This document shows positions 10,023-18,117 of a stretch of 42,543 nucleotides of DNA, piece after piece. The position numbers and the translations under genes are program-made. The notes beneath the pieces were generated by a model. The model did no database searches. It saw only the letters and a program-made list of their open reading frames with translations, and was not told the DNA's origin. The DNA lies in assembly GCF_000374305.1 (NCBI RefSeq), contig NZ_KB894107.1, forward strand, positions 1 to 42,543, in the 5' to 3' direction. The first letter of the stretch is position 1. Each line of letters opens with the position of its first letter. Source of the stretch: Actinomadura flavalba DSM 45200 (GTDB taxonomy: Bacteria; Actinomycetota; Actinomycetes; Streptosporangiales; Streptosporangiaceae).

Positions 10023-11305
10023 GGACTCCGCCCCAGGTCGATCTCCCGGCCCACGGCGACGACGTCGCCCACCACGACGATCGCGGGCGGGCGGACCTCG
10101 GCGGCGCGCATGTCGGCGCCGACCGCGTCCAGCGTCGTCGTCAGCGAGCGCTGGCCCGGGAGGGTGGCCTCCTGGATGACGGCGACCGGTGTCTCGGGCG
10201 GACGCCCGTGCTCGACGAGCGTTCCGGCGATCAGCTCCATCCGTTCCACGGCCATCAGCAGCACCAGCGTGCCCCGCGAGGCGGCCAGGGACGGCCAGTC
10301 GACCGTGGAGTCGGGGTGGCCGGGCGGAACGTGCGCGGAGATCACGTGGAACTCCTGCGACACCGACCGGTGCGTCACCGGGATGCCCACGGCGGACGGC
10401 GCCGCGACCGCGCTGGTGATGCCCGGGACGACGATGACCGGAATGCCGTGCTCGGCGCAGTGCAGCGCCTCTTCGCCGCCGCGCCCGAAGACGAACGGGT
10501 CGCCGCCCTTGAGCCGCACGACGAACTTGCCCTGCTTCGCGTGCTCGACCAGGTGCTCGTTGATGCGGTCCTGGGTGACGGTGCGGCCGTAGGGGATCTT
10601 GGCGGCGTCGATGACCTCGACGTCGGCGGCCAGCTCGTCCAGCAGTTCGCGGGGCGCGAGCCGGTCGGTGACGACGACGTCGGCGAGGGCGAGGAGCTGG
10701 CGCCCCCGGACGGTGATGAGCCCGGGGTCGCCGGGGCCGCCGCCGACGAGCGCGACGCCGACGGGCTTGTGCCGCGACTGCCGCGATTCGAGCGTCGCGT
10801 CCCGCAGTCCGGACACGACGGCGTCGCGGATGCCCGCCGCGCGGCGCGGATCGCCGCCGGACAGCACGCCGACGGTCGTCTCCCCGACCTGCCCGCCGGC
10901 GGGCGTCCAGCCGGGCGAGGCGTCGGCGTCGTCGGCGCGGACGGACCAGACGCGCAGCGCCTCGGCCTCACCGACGACGGCGGCGTTGACCTTGCCGTCG
11001 TCGGTGACGGCCTGCACGAGCCACGCGTCGGCGCAGTCGCCGGTGGCGTAGGGGCGGGGGTGCCAGGTGAGGCGTCCGGCGTCGACGAGGTCTTCCAGCG
11101 ACGGCGTGATCTCGGGCGACACCAGGACAACGTCGGCGCCGGCGGCCAGCAGCGCGGGCACGCGGCGCTGGGCGACCCGTCCGCCGCCGACGACGAGGAC
11201 GCGTCGACCGGCGAGTCGAAGGCCGAGCAGGTACGGGGGCACGGGCGATGGTCTCTCGACGGAGGTGACGTTGCGACTCAAAGGTACTCGGAACGGCGAG
11301 CGCAT
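10019..11305 (-). CDS. cysG: Siroheme synthase-type protein: precorrin-2 dehydrogenase plus uroporphyrinogen-III C-methyltransferase
   Basis: A 428-residue fusion. The N-terminal part has the NAD-binding loop VGGGRVAQRRV (39-49) of the Met8/CysG dehydrogenase. The C-terminal part (from about 180) is a SAM-dependent tetrapyrrole methylase with VGGGPGDPGLITVRG, VRLKGGDPFVFGRGGEE and PGITSAVAAPS, the SUMT motifs. It should convert uroporphyrinogen III to precorrin-2, the branch point to B12 and siroheme, and perhaps to sirohydrochlorin. I see no separate ferrochelatase motif. The start is uncertain: the ATG used here lacks a clear Shine-Dalgarno, while an in-frame GTG near residue 22 (11242) has GAGAGA upstream. 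The stop overlaps the GTPase start (GTGA). Confidence 0.93.
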   Translation of the reverse strand: MRSPFRVPLSRNVTSVERPSPVPPYLLGLRLAGRRVLVVGGGRVAQRRVPALLAAGADVVLVSPEITPSLEDLVDAGRLTWHPRPYATGDCADAWLVQAVTDDGKVNAAVVGEAEALRVWSVRADDADASPGWTPAGGQVGETTVGVLSGGDPRRAAGIRDAVVSGLRDATLESRQSRHKPVGVALVGGGPGDPGLITVRGRQLLALADVVVTDRLAPRELLDELAADVEVIDAAKIPYGRTVTQDRINEHLVEHAKQGKFVVRLKGGDPFVFGRGGEEALHCAEHGIPVIVVPGITSAVAAPSAVGIPVTHRSVSQEFHVISAHVPPGHPDSTVDWPSLAASRGTLVLLMAVERMELIAGTLVEHGRPPETPVAVIQEATLPGQRSLTTTLDAVGADMRAAEVRPPAIVVVGDVVAVGREIDLGRSP

Positions 11306-11361
11306 GAGGAGGGCGCCCGCCCAGTCGATAGCCGACGGTGACTCAGACCGTGATCAGGTCG

Positions 11362-12426
11362 TTACGCGGGAGCCCCCTTGTCGCTGACCCCGGCGGCGTC
11401 GAAGGTGGCGACCTCGCGCAGCACGCGGGCGGCGCCCTGGACGAGCGGCAGCGCGAGCAGCGCGCCGGTGCCCTCGCCCAGCCGGAGTTCCAGGTCGACC
11501 AGCGGCCGGAGCCCGAGATGCTCCACGGCGGCGGAATGCCCTGGTTCGACGGATCGGTGCCCGGCGACGCAGGCGCCCGCCGCGTCCGGGCAGAGCGCGA
11601 CGGCGGCGAGCGCGGCGGCACCGGCGATGACGCCGTCGAGCACGACCGGCACGCGCAGCGCGGCGCCGCCGAGGATGAACCCGGCGAGCGCGGCGTGCTC
11701 GAAGCCGCCGACGCGGGCGAGGACCGTCAGCGGCGGGGCGCCGTCCGGGATGTGGGCCAGCGCCGCGCGCACCACGTCGATCTTGCGGGCGTGGGTGGCG
11801 GCGTCGATGCCGGTGCCGAGGCCGGTGACGCGCTCGGCGGGCAGCCCGGTGAACGCGGCGATGAGCGCGGCGGACGCGGTGGTGTTGGCGATGCCCATGT
11901 CGCCGGTGAGCAGGCAGCGGGCGCCGCCGCCGACGAGGTCGCGGGCGACCTGGACACCGGTCTCGACGGCCTGCCGGGCCTGCGCGTCCGTCATGGCCGG
12001 TCCGCGCGTCATGTCGGCGGTGCCGCGCGCGACCTTGCGGTCGAGCAGGGCCGGGGCGGCGGGCAGGTCGGCGGCGACGCCGACGTCCACGACGGTGACG
12101 GACGCGCCGACCTGCCGCGCGAACGCGTTGACGACCGCTCCCCCGGCCAGGAAGTTGCCGACCATCTGCGCGGTGACCTCCTGCGGCCACGGCGAGACGC
12201 CCTGGGCGTGGACGCCGTGGTCGGCGGCGAACACCGCGACGGCGGCGGGTTCGGGCAGCGGCGGCGGGCAGTGCCCGGCCAGCCCGGCGAGGCGGACGCC
12301 GACGTCCTCCAGCACGCCGAGCGACCCCGGCGGCTTGGTGAGGCGGCCCTGGAGGTCGCGGGCGTCGCGCAGCGCCGCGTCGTCGAGGGGGACGACGGCG
12401 GCGACGGTCTCCTCGATGAGGTTCAA
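11362..12426 (-). CDS. cobT: Nicotinate-nucleotide-dimethylbenzimidazole phosphoribosyltransferase CobT
   Basis: A 354-residue cytosolic enzyme that makes alpha-ribazole phosphate for the lower ligand of cobalamin. It covers the full family, with KPPGSLGVLED near the N-terminus, FAADHGVHAQGVSPWPQEVT, TGDMGIANTT, and the C-terminal catalytic glutamate in GEGTGALLALPL (E318, matching E317 of Salmonella CobT). Start is a TTG preceded by GGAAAGGA at good spacing, 19 bp after the cobC stop, so probably the same transcript as cobH-cobC. A 56-bp gap separates it from cysG. Confidence 0.96.
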   Translation of the reverse strand: MNLIEETVAAVVPLDDAALRDARDLQGRLTKPPGSLGVLEDVGVRLAGLAGHCPPPLPEPAAVAVFAADHGVHAQGVSPWPQEVTAQMVGNFLAGGAVVNAFARQVGASVTVVDVGVAADLPAAPALLDRKVARGTADMTRGPAMTDAQARQAVETGVQVARDLVGGGARCLLTGDMGIANTTASAALIAAFTGLPAERVTGLGTGIDAATHARKIDVVRAALAHIPDGAPPLTVLARVGGFEHAALAGFILGGAALRVPVVLDGVIAGAAALAAVALCPDAAGACVAGHRSVEPGHSAAVEHLGLRPLVDLELRLGEGTGALLALPLVQGAARVLREVATFDAAGVSDKGAPA

Positions 12427-12445
12427 CGGAGTCCTTTCCGGGGGG

Positions 12446-13456
12446 TCAGATGCCCAGGTCGGCGAGGGCCTTGAGGAGGTCGTCGTGGGCGGGGGCGTCG
12501 CGGACGGCGAGCCGGAGCCAGTCGGGACCGAGGCCGGGGAAGGTGTCGCCGCGCCGGACGGCGAAGCCGCGCTGGCGCAGCAGCGCGCGGATGCCGAGCG
12601 CGTCGGGCACGCGGACGCACAGGAACGACGCGCGGGCGTCCGGCACGACGTAGAGGCCGCGGGCGCGCAGTTCCCCGGCGAGCGCGTCGCGTTCGGCGCC
12701 CATCGCGGCGGCCCAGGCGTCGGCCTCGGCGACGGCGGCGGGTTCGGAGCACGCCTCGATCGCGACGAGCGCGGGCGTGGACACGGCCCACAGCGGCTGC
12801 GCGGCGGCCAGCCGGGCGATCAGCGGCGGCGCGGCGAGGACGTATCCGGCGCGGAGCCCGGCCAGGCCCCACGTCTTGGTGAGGCTGCGCAGGACGACGA
12901 CGCCGGGTGGCAGCGACCCGGCGAGGCTGTCGGGTTCGCCGGGGACGCAGTCCATGAACGCCTCGTCCACGACGAGCGTGCGGCCGGGGCGGGCCAGCGC
13001 GGCGACGACGGCGGCCGGGTGCAGCACCGACGTCGGGTTCGTCGGGTTGCCGATCATGACGAGGTCGGCGTCGGCGGGCACGGCGGCCGGGTCGAGGGTG
13101 AAGCCGGGCGCGAGCAGGACGCGGTCGACGGGGTGCCCGGCGGCGGCCAGCGCGGCCTCCGGCTCGGTGAACTGGGGGTGCACGACGACGGCGCGGCGCG
13201 GCGCGAGGACCCGCGCGAGCAGCACGAACGCCTCGGCGGCCCCGGCCGTCAGCAGCACCTCGTCCACGGCGCGGCCGTGGCGGCGGGCGACGGCGCGGCG
13301 CGCGGCCGCCGGGTCGGGGTAGGCGGCGAGGTCGGCGACGGACGCGCGCAGCCGCTCGGCGAGCCAGTCCGGCGGGGTGCCGGAGCGGACGTTGACGGCG
13401 AAATCGGCGAGACCGCCGCCCACCTCGGCGTCGCCGTGGTGGCGAAGGTCGATCAC
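12446..13456 (-). CDS. cobC: Threonine-phosphate decarboxylase / histidinol-phosphate-aminotransferase-like CobC
   Basis: A 336-residue PLP enzyme of aminotransferase class I/II. The PLP lysine lies in SLTKTWGLAGLRAGY (K194); NPTNPT (137-142) and DEAF (164-167) are the other PLP contacts. In B12 synthesis this family decarboxylates L-threonine phosphate to the aminopropanol phosphate attached by CobD. The start is GTG (MIDLRHHGD), whose bases overlap the TGA of cobH in a GTGA junction. A longer open frame upstream is Arg-rich shadow sequence and was not used. HisC-like activity is the alternative, but flanking cobH and cobT favour the corrinoid role. Confidence 0.93.
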   Translation of the reverse strand: MIDLRHHGDAEVGGGLADFAVNVRSGTPPDWLAERLRASVADLAAYPDPAAARRAVARRHGRAVDEVLLTAGAAEAFVLLARVLAPRRAVVVHPQFTEPEAALAAAGHPVDRVLLAPGFTLDPAAVPADADLVMIGNPTNPTSVLHPAAVVAALARPGRTLVVDEAFMDCVPGEPDSLAGSLPPGVVVLRSLTKTWGLAGLRAGYVLAAPPLIARLAAAQPLWAVSTPALVAIEACSEPAAVAEADAWAAAMGAERDALAGELRARGLYVVPDARASFLCVRVPDALGIRALLRQRGFAVRRGDTFPGLGPDWLRLAVRDAPAHDDLLKALADLGI

Positions 13457-14049
13457 GGGACGTCTCCCTCGTAGTAGAGCAGGGCGTTCACGGCGGCTGC
13501 GGCCACCACGGACCCGCCCTTCTCGGACACGTTGCTGAGCTGCGGCAGCCCGGAGCCGCGCAGCGCCTCCTTGGCCTGCGCCGCGCCGACGAACCCGACG
13601 GGCAGCCCGATGACCAGGGCGGGCCGGACGTCGGCCGCGATGATCTCCAGCAGGGCGGGCGGCGCCGATCCGACGACCCAGACCGCGCCGGGGCCGACCT
13701 CGGCGTGGGCGACGCGGACGGCCGCGGCGGCGTGGTCGATGCCCGCGGAGCGGGCCGTCCGCGCGGTCTCCGGCTCGGTCAGGGCGCAGTACGCGCGGCG
13801 CGCGGTGATGCCCGCGGCGACCATCTGCTCGTCGGCGACGATCGGCGCGCCCGCCCGCAGCGCGGCCAGTCCGCGCGCCAGGTGCTCCTCGCCGGTGACG
13901 AGGTCGACGGCGTACTCCAGGTCGGCGCTGACGTGCACGACGCGTTCGGTGACGGCCCGCCACAGCGGCGGCATCGGGGACAGATCGACCCTCGTCCGCA
14001 GAATCTCGTACGACCGGACCTCGATGGGATGAGGTTGACGCACGGCCAC
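13453..14049 (-). CDS. cobH: Precorrin-8X methylmutase CobH
   Basis: A 198-residue enzyme that moves the C11 methyl group to C12, giving hydrogenobyrinic acid. The catalytic histidine is in ERVVHVSADLEYA (H39); AGAPIVADEQMVAAGI, GLPVGFVGAAQAKEAL and the C-terminal KGGSVVAAAAVNALL match the family. I chose the GTG at 14049 because AGGAG (14055-14059) sits five bases upstream. A second GTG at 14043 is possible, and the frame extends to an ATG at 14097 with no family match. The gene is coupled to cobC by a GTGA overlap. I found no B12-box (GCCACTG) in the 170 bp upstream, so no cobalamin riboswitch is visible. Confidence 0.95.
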   Translation of the reverse strand: MAVRQPHPIEVRSYEILRTRVDLSPMPPLWRAVTERVVHVSADLEYAVDLVTGEEHLARGLAALRAGAPIVADEQMVAAGITARRAYCALTEPETARTARSAGIDHAAAAVRVAHAEVGPGAVWVVGSAPPALLEIIAADVRPALVIGLPVGFVGAAQAKEALRGSGLPQLSNVSEKGGSVVAAAAVNALLYYEGDVP

Positions 14050-14220
14050 CGGCTCTCCTAGCGCTCCGCCCGAAATTCGACGCAGCAAGGTTCGCACGCC
14101 CCCGCCCCACCGGCCACACCGGCGGCGCGACGGGCCGATCCGAACGCATCATGTCTCCTCACCCAACGAACGGCCCGCCACCGAAGTGCCCGTTGTCGCC
14201 GCGCCGGAGCGGCCGATCGG

Positions 14221-15123
14221 TCACGGCGGGGGGTCGAGGGTGTCGATCCGGCGGCGGGGCGGGGGTTCGGCGTGCGGGCGGAGCGGGACGGCCCGGTCGC
14301 CCCGCACGACGACGAGGCCGCCGAGGTCGGCCGTCGTGCAGGCCAGTCCCGCCCGCTCGAAGGCGGCGGTCACCGGGCCGGGGTCGTGGGTGATCGCGAC
14401 GGCGGTGCGGAGGGCGTGCGCGGCGCAGGCGAGCGCGTCCGCCGCGCCGGGCGGCACCAGCACCGCGTCGGGGACCGGCAGGTGGTCGAGCACGCCGGGC
14501 AGGGCGCCCCGCGCCACCGCGACCTTGACGCCGTGCGCCCGGACGTCGGCGCGGATCGCCGCGCGGGAGGCGAGGTCGGGGGTGACGGCGACCGCCGCCG
14601 CGCCCAGCCGGGCGCACTCGATCGCGACCGGACCGGCGGCCGGGCCGACGTCCCAGACCAGGTCGCCCACGCGCGGCCCGAGCCAGGCCAGGGCCAGCGC
14701 CCGGACCTCCGGCGGCGGCGCCGGGCGCGTGAACGCCTCGGCGGGCAGCGCCCACCCGGGAGGACCCGGCGGACGTCCGGCCAGCCACGACGGCCCGTCG
14801 AACCGCTCGAACGGGTCCAGGACGAGCACCACGGACGGGTCGTGCCACGGCCGCGTCGTCGCCTCGGCCGGGCGGACCCGGACGATCCGCTCGGCGGGGC
14901 CGTCCAGGTCCTCGCAGACGACGAACGTGCGCGGCGTCTGCGGGAACAGCTCACGGGCCAGCTCCGCCGGACCGGCCCCCGGCCCGGTCAGCACCGCGAC
15001 CTTGCGGTGCGCGCGGCACGCGTTCGCGGCGCGGCGCAGCCCGCCCGTCGCCGCCGACACGACCAGCGCGTCGGCGGCGTCGATCCCGGCGCGCTCCAGC
15101 GCGCGGACGGCGGGACCGATCAT
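14221..15123 (-). CDS. N-terminally truncated CobL-like protein (half CbiE plus CbiT domain)
   Basis: A 300-residue protein. Residues 1-100 resemble the C-terminal half of the CbiE precorrin-6Y C5 methylase (DALVVSAATGG, KVAVLTGPGAGPAELA, TFVVCEDLDGPAERIVR). Residues 130-260 resemble the CbiT C15-methylase/decarboxylase (RALALAWLGPRVGDLVWDVGPAAGPVAIECARLGA). The N-terminal half of CbiE with its SAM-binding loops is absent, and the CbiT loop reads GPAAGP instead of the usual GxGxG. The ATG overlaps the stop of the CbiD-like gene (ATGA), and upstream sequence in this frame is Arg/Gly shadow, so the short start is real. It may be a decaying copy or a repurposed paralogue; a full cobL may exist elsewhere. 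Confidence 0.7.
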   Translation of the reverse strand: MIGPAVRALERAGIDAADALVVSAATGGLRRAANACRAHRKVAVLTGPGAGPAELARELFPQTPRTFVVCEDLDGPAERIVRVRPAEATTRPWHDPSVVLVLDPFERFDGPSWLAGRPPGPPGWALPAEAFTRPAPPPEVRALALAWLGPRVGDLVWDVGPAAGPVAIECARLGAAAVAVTPDLASRAAIRADVRAHGVKVAVARGALPGVLDHLPVPDAVLVPPGAADALACAAHALRTAVAITHDPGPVTAAFERAGLACTTADLGGLVVVRGDRAVPLRPHAEPPPRRRIDTLDPPP

Positions 15124-15593
15124 CGCGCCGGGGCCAGCCGCCCGTACATCCCGACCATCCGGCCGTCCGCCCCGCCGACCAGGACGACCTGCGCGGCGAC
15201 CGGGGCGTCCAGCCCGTCGGTGACGCGGCGGCACAGCTCCCGGCCGCAGGTGCCCAGCAGGCCGGTCTCCTCCCAGAACGCGTAGTAGTCGGCGGTTCCG
15301 GCGGCGTCGCCGCCCATCGCGGCGGTGATGTCGGCGAGCGCGGCGTCCCCGCCCGCCGCCTCGGCCAGCTCGGCGAACCGGCCGACCACGACGAACTGCC
15401 GCAGTCCGTGCGCGGCGGCCGCCCGCGCGGCCGGGGCCAGGTCGGCGGGACCGGCGTGGACGAAACAGACCTCGGGGAGGCGCGGCAGCATGGCGCGGGC
15501 CGCGGCGGGCGTGCCGTCGCCCGCGCACAGCACGAGCGAGGACTCGCCCGCGGCGGCGAGGCGGGCGGCGGCGTCGATGCTTTCAACGGTCAT
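15120..15593 (-). CDS. Short CbiD-like protein (C-terminal half only)
   Basis: A 157-residue protein. The segment CFVHAGPADLAPAARAAAAHGLRQF followed by VVVGRFAELAEAAGG lines up by eye with the CbiD stretch around its DMGDFVG and KLAAG motifs. The ending APVAAQVVLVGGADGRMVGM resembles the CbiD C-terminus. The roughly 200 N-terminal residues of CbiD (cobalt-precorrin-5B C1-methylase) are missing, and the conserved THS element is not seen. Start ATG overlaps the GNAT stop and the stop overlaps the CobL-like start, so all three are coupled. Either a remnant under selection or a new function; the family match is weak and should be read as a suggestion. Confidence 0.55.
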   Translation of the reverse strand: MTVESIDAAARLAAAGESSLVLCAGDGTPAAARAMLPRLPEVCFVHAGPADLAPAARAAAAHGLRQFVVVGRFAELAEAAGGDAALADITAAMGGDAAGTADYYAFWEETGLLGTCGRELCRRVTDGLDAPVAAQVVLVGGADGRMVGMYGRLAPAR

Positions 15594-16201
15594 GGCGCCG
15601 AGCCTGGCGAAGAGAGCGGCGCGGCGCGGCCCGGCGCGCCGGGCGCGGCCGGATCGGTGGCCAGCCGCCCGAACACGAACTGGTCGTGCTGGACGCCGTC
15701 GGCGGTGCGCTCGGCGCCGCGCGCGCGGCCCTCGCGCAGGAAACCGGCCTTCTCCGCGACGCGGATCGACGCGGCGTTGGACGTCAGGGCCCGCAGCTCC
15801 ACCCGGTGCAGGCCCAGCCCGCCCAGCGCCCAGCCGGTGACGAGCCGCAGCGCGGCCGTCGCGTGCCCGCGTCCGCGCCACCGGGGCCGCAGCCCGTAGC
15901 CGACCTCGCAGGTGCGCTGCCCCCAGTCGACCCGGAACAGCCCGATCGTCCCGGCCAGCTCCCCGTCCGCCACCACGGCCAGGTGGACGCCGAGACCGAG
16001 CCGCATCGGCTGGTGCACGCCGGTCTCGAACCACCACGCCAGCCGCTCGGCGTCCAGCTCGCGGGGGAAGTTCGGCGGCAGCCAGTCCTCCCCGGCCCGC
16101 AGCACCTCGATGTACCCGGCGGCGTCGTCCATCCCGAACGGCCGCACGACGACGCCCTCCCCGGCCAGCCGCACGTCCGCGCCGAACCCGCCCGCGCTCA
16201 T
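15590..16201 (-). CDS. GNAT N-acetyltransferase (RimJ/RimL type)
   Basis: A 203-residue cytosolic acetyltransferase. The acetyl-CoA site motif A is EVGYGLRPRWRGRGHATAALRLVTGWA, with LHRVELRALTSNAASIRVAEKAGFLREG (motif B), the standard RimJ/RimL pattern. Substrate cannot be read from sequence; N-terminal alanine/serine or an antibiotic amine are usual for the group. The ATG follows a near-perfect AAGGAGG six bases upstream, the strongest ribosome site nearby. It heads a three-gene set with 4-bp overlaps into the CbiD-like and CobL-like genes. Confidence 0.9.
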   Translation of the reverse strand: MSAGGFGADVRLAGEGVVVRPFGMDDAAGYIEVLRAGEDWLPPNFPRELDAERLAWWFETGVHQPMRLGLGVHLAVVADGELAGTIGLFRVDWGQRTCEVGYGLRPRWRGRGHATAALRLVTGWALGGLGLHRVELRALTSNAASIRVAEKAGFLREGRARGAERTADGVQHDQFVFGRLATDPAAPGAPGRAAPLSSPGSAP

Positions 16202-16268
16202 CCCGCCTCCTTCGCCGCACCGGCCGAGCACGCTAGCGAAACGCGTGCGGCCGTGCCATCGAGGGGCG

Positions 16269-16736
16269 TCAGCCCGGTGGGACCGCGAACCACACCGCCT
16301 TGCCCGCCGCCCGGTCGCCCAGCCGCGCCCGCGCGGCGGCCACGCCCCAGCGCCCGCCCGACAGCTCCGCGACGATGCCGAGGCCGCGCCCGTGGTCGCC
16401 GGACGTCCACGAGTAGCCGGTGATGTCGACCCGGGCGTCGCGGTCGAAGACGCTGACGCGCAGGCCGTCCGGGGTGTCGTGCAGCCAGAGTTCGTAGGGG
16501 CCGAGGCCCGCCGCGTGCCGGTGGGCGTTGGTGGCGATCTCGCTGACCATGAGACGGGCGTCGGCGCGGGCGTCGCGGCCGACGCCCAGGGCCGTCAGCG
16601 CGCCGTCCAGCGCGCGCCGCGCGAACCCGGCGCCCTCGGGGCCGGTGGGCAGGTCCCAGACCCAGCCGGGGCGGGCGGCCGTCGGGGCCGTCCCCCCGGG
16701 CTGCCGGTCGTGGGCTATCTCTGGCGCGACCTTCAC
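16269..16736 (-). CDS. RsbW-like ATP-binding protein (HATPase_c)
   Basis: A 155-residue GHKL-type ATP-binding protein of the anti-sigma-factor kinase class. The N box reads LMVSEIATNAHRHA and the G box GRGLGIVAELSGGRWG, with the metal-binding Asn in place. It lacks a sensor or phospho-acceptor domain. Start is GTG with GGAGG four bases upstream. It is divergent from the XRE-DUF5753/DUF397 pair, with about 180 bp between them, the arrangement often seen for WhiJ-like cassettes in actinomycetes. A partner sigma factor is not encoded here, so its target is unknown. Confidence 0.88.
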   Translation of the reverse strand: MKVAPEIAHDRQPGGTAPTAARPGWVWDLPTGPEGAGFARRALDGALTALGVGRDARADARLMVSEIATNAHRHAAGLGPYELWLHDTPDGLRVSVFDRDARVDITGYSWTSGDHGRGLGIVAELSGGRWGVAAARARLGDRAAGKAVWFAVPPG

Positions 16737-16917
16737 GGGGCCTCCGCTCTCGGCTGTGCGGACGGGGTTTCGTCACCATGCGTCCCCGAACCGTCACGCG
16801 TCAGCGTCTCCTGAGAATCTCACGCGCGCAAGCGCCTTCACCGGATTGCTCCGGGAACCTCGTGAATTCCGGCAATCACGTTGTGCGAGGCGCCGTTGAC
16901 GGAGAGACTTCCTTCTC

Positions 16918-17760
16918 ATGAACTACCGCCCCACGGTGCGCGGCCGGCGGCTGGCGCGGGAACTGCGCAAGCTCCGGGAGGACCAGGGCCTGACCCTCCA
17001 GGAGGTGGCCGACCGGCTCGACTGGTCGCGCGCCACCGTGTCCCGCCTGGAGACGGGCCAGACCCGTCCCAAGACCGACGACATCGCCGGACTCCTCAAC
17101 CTGTACGGCGTCCCCAGCCCCGACCGGGACGCCCTCATCGCGCTGGCCGGCGAGACGAGCCGGCGCGGCTGGTGGACCGCCTACGCCGACGTGTTCACCG
17201 GCAGCTACGTCGCGCTGGAGGATGACGCCTCGCGCATCCGCACGTGGGACCCGCAGCTCGTCCACGGCCTGCTCCAGACCGAGGACTACGCCCGCACCGT
17301 GATCACGGCCGGGCGGCTGCTGTCCGACACCGGGCAGATCGAGCGGCGCATCGACGCCCGCCGCATCCGGCAGACGCTCCTCGACCGCGAGTCGGCGCCC
17401 CACATGCACATGATCGTGGACGAGGCCGTCCTGCACCGCATGATCGGCGGGCCGGGCGTGATGCGGGCGCAGCTCGCCCGGCTCGGGCTGCTGGCCGAGC
17501 GGGAGACGATCACGATCCAGGTGATGCCGTTCGCCCGGCGTGAGCACGCCGGACTCGACGGACGTTTCACGATCCTGTCGTACCCTGACCCGGCCGACCC
17601 CGATATCGCCTACGTGGAAGGCACTATGGGCGACGTTTACCTCGAAAGCCTCGCGGAAACAGCAAAGCATGTGGACCGCTTCCAGCGGATCGAGGAAGCG
17701 GCCCTCAGCCCCGAGGAATCCGCGCACCTCATCGTCAAGGCAGCAAGGAGCGGCCCATGA
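16918..17760 (+). CDS. XRE-family regulator with DUF5753 (WhiJ-like)
   Basis: A 280-residue regulator. An N-terminal helix-turn-helix (about 9-62: LARELRKLREDQGLTLQEVADRLDW with SRATVSRLETGQTRP) is followed by a DUF5753 domain (about 90-275), with typical RTWDPQLVHGLLQTEDYAR and QVMPFARREHAGLDGRFTIL. In Streptomyces such proteins (WhiJ, AbaA-locus and SCO4441-type) pair with a DUF397 protein that relieves or modulates DNA binding and affects differentiation or antibiotic production. Start is ATG with GGAGAG upstream; the stop overlaps the DUF397 start (ATGA). Autoregulation through the divergent promoter is likely but is inference. Confidence 0.92.
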   Translation: MNYRPTVRGRRLARELRKLREDQGLTLQEVADRLDWSRATVSRLETGQTRPKTDDIAGLLNLYGVPSPDRDALIALAGETSRRGWWTAYADVFTGSYVALEDDASRIRTWDPQLVHGLLQTEDYARTVITAGRLLSDTGQIERRIDARRIRQTLLDRESAPHMHMIVDEAVLHRMIGGPGVMRAQLARLGLLAERETITIQVMPFARREHAGLDGRFTILSYPDPADPDIAYVEGTMGDVYLESLAETAKHVDRFQRIEEAALSPEESAHLIVKAARSGP

Positions 17761-17990
17761 ACGAAGTCCGGCGCGAACTCATCGGCGCGTCCTGGCGCAC
17801 GTCCTCCCACAGCGGAAGCGGCGACCAGTGCGTGGAAGTGGCCGATATGACGGGGGGACGCCACGCCGTCCGCGACTCCAAGGACCGGTCCGGACCGGTC
17901 CTCGTCGTGTCGCGCACCGGCTGGCGCGCGCTGGTCGACACCTGCCTGACCGACCCCTCCCCCGCGCGATCCAGGCCGGGACTGCTTTAG
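17757..17990 (+). CDS. DUF397 small protein (partner of the WhiJ-like regulator)
   Basis: A 77-residue DUF397 protein. The hallmark is WRTSSHSGSGDQCVEVADM followed by HAVRDSKDRSGPVLVVSRTGWRALV. The family has no enzymatic signature. Members act as antagonists or co-regulators of the cognate XRE protein, and overproduction is toxic in some described pairs. Its ATG is embedded in the stop of the XRE gene, ensuring balanced synthesis. A hairpin follows the stop. Confidence 0.93.
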   Translation: MNEVRRELIGASWRTSSHSGSGDQCVEVADMTGGRHAVRDSKDRSGPVLVVSRTGWRALVDTCLTDPSPARSRPGLL

Positions 17991-17996
17991 CGTCAC

Positions 17997-18051
17997 CCCT
18001 CGGGGAGCATGGTCACCCGCTGCGGCGGTCTCCGATCGTGCTCCCCGAGGG
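17997..18051 (+). terminator. Hairpin after the DUF397 gene
   Basis: Perfect 13-bp arms at 17997-18009 and 18039-18051 surround a 29-base loop. It starts six bases after the DUF397 stop and ends before the next operator, so it insulates the WhiJ-like cassette from the oxidoreductase gene. No U-tract. Confidence 0.7.
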
Positions 18052-18065
18052 CCTCGCCCCCGCGG

Positions 18066-18079
18066 TAGAACCTGTTCTA
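18066..18079 (+). promoter_or_regulatory. KstR-type operator overlapping a -10 element
   Basis: TAGAACCTGTTCTA is an inverted repeat TAGAAC-CT-GTTCTA. It fits the published KstR consensus TnnAACnnGTTnnA of mycobacteria and rhodococci, where KstR represses sterol-catabolism genes. A -10-like TAGTGT (18078-18083) overlaps its right half, so binding would block the promoter. The GTG start lies 38 bp downstream. Confidence 0.7.
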
Positions 18080-18117
18080 GTGTGGCCCTGCGTCCGATTC
18101 TCGACGGAGGGTGGCCC

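Noticed and set aside
5647..10592. Long plus-strand open frames (618 and 845 codons) opposite the GTPases
   Set aside because: Antisense shadows: Arg/Gly/Val-rich products, while the minus strand carries G1/G3 motifs and coupled starts.
14050..14220. Cobalamin riboswitch upstream of cobH
   Set aside because: No B12 box (GCCACTG) on the coding strand and too little room for the full fold.
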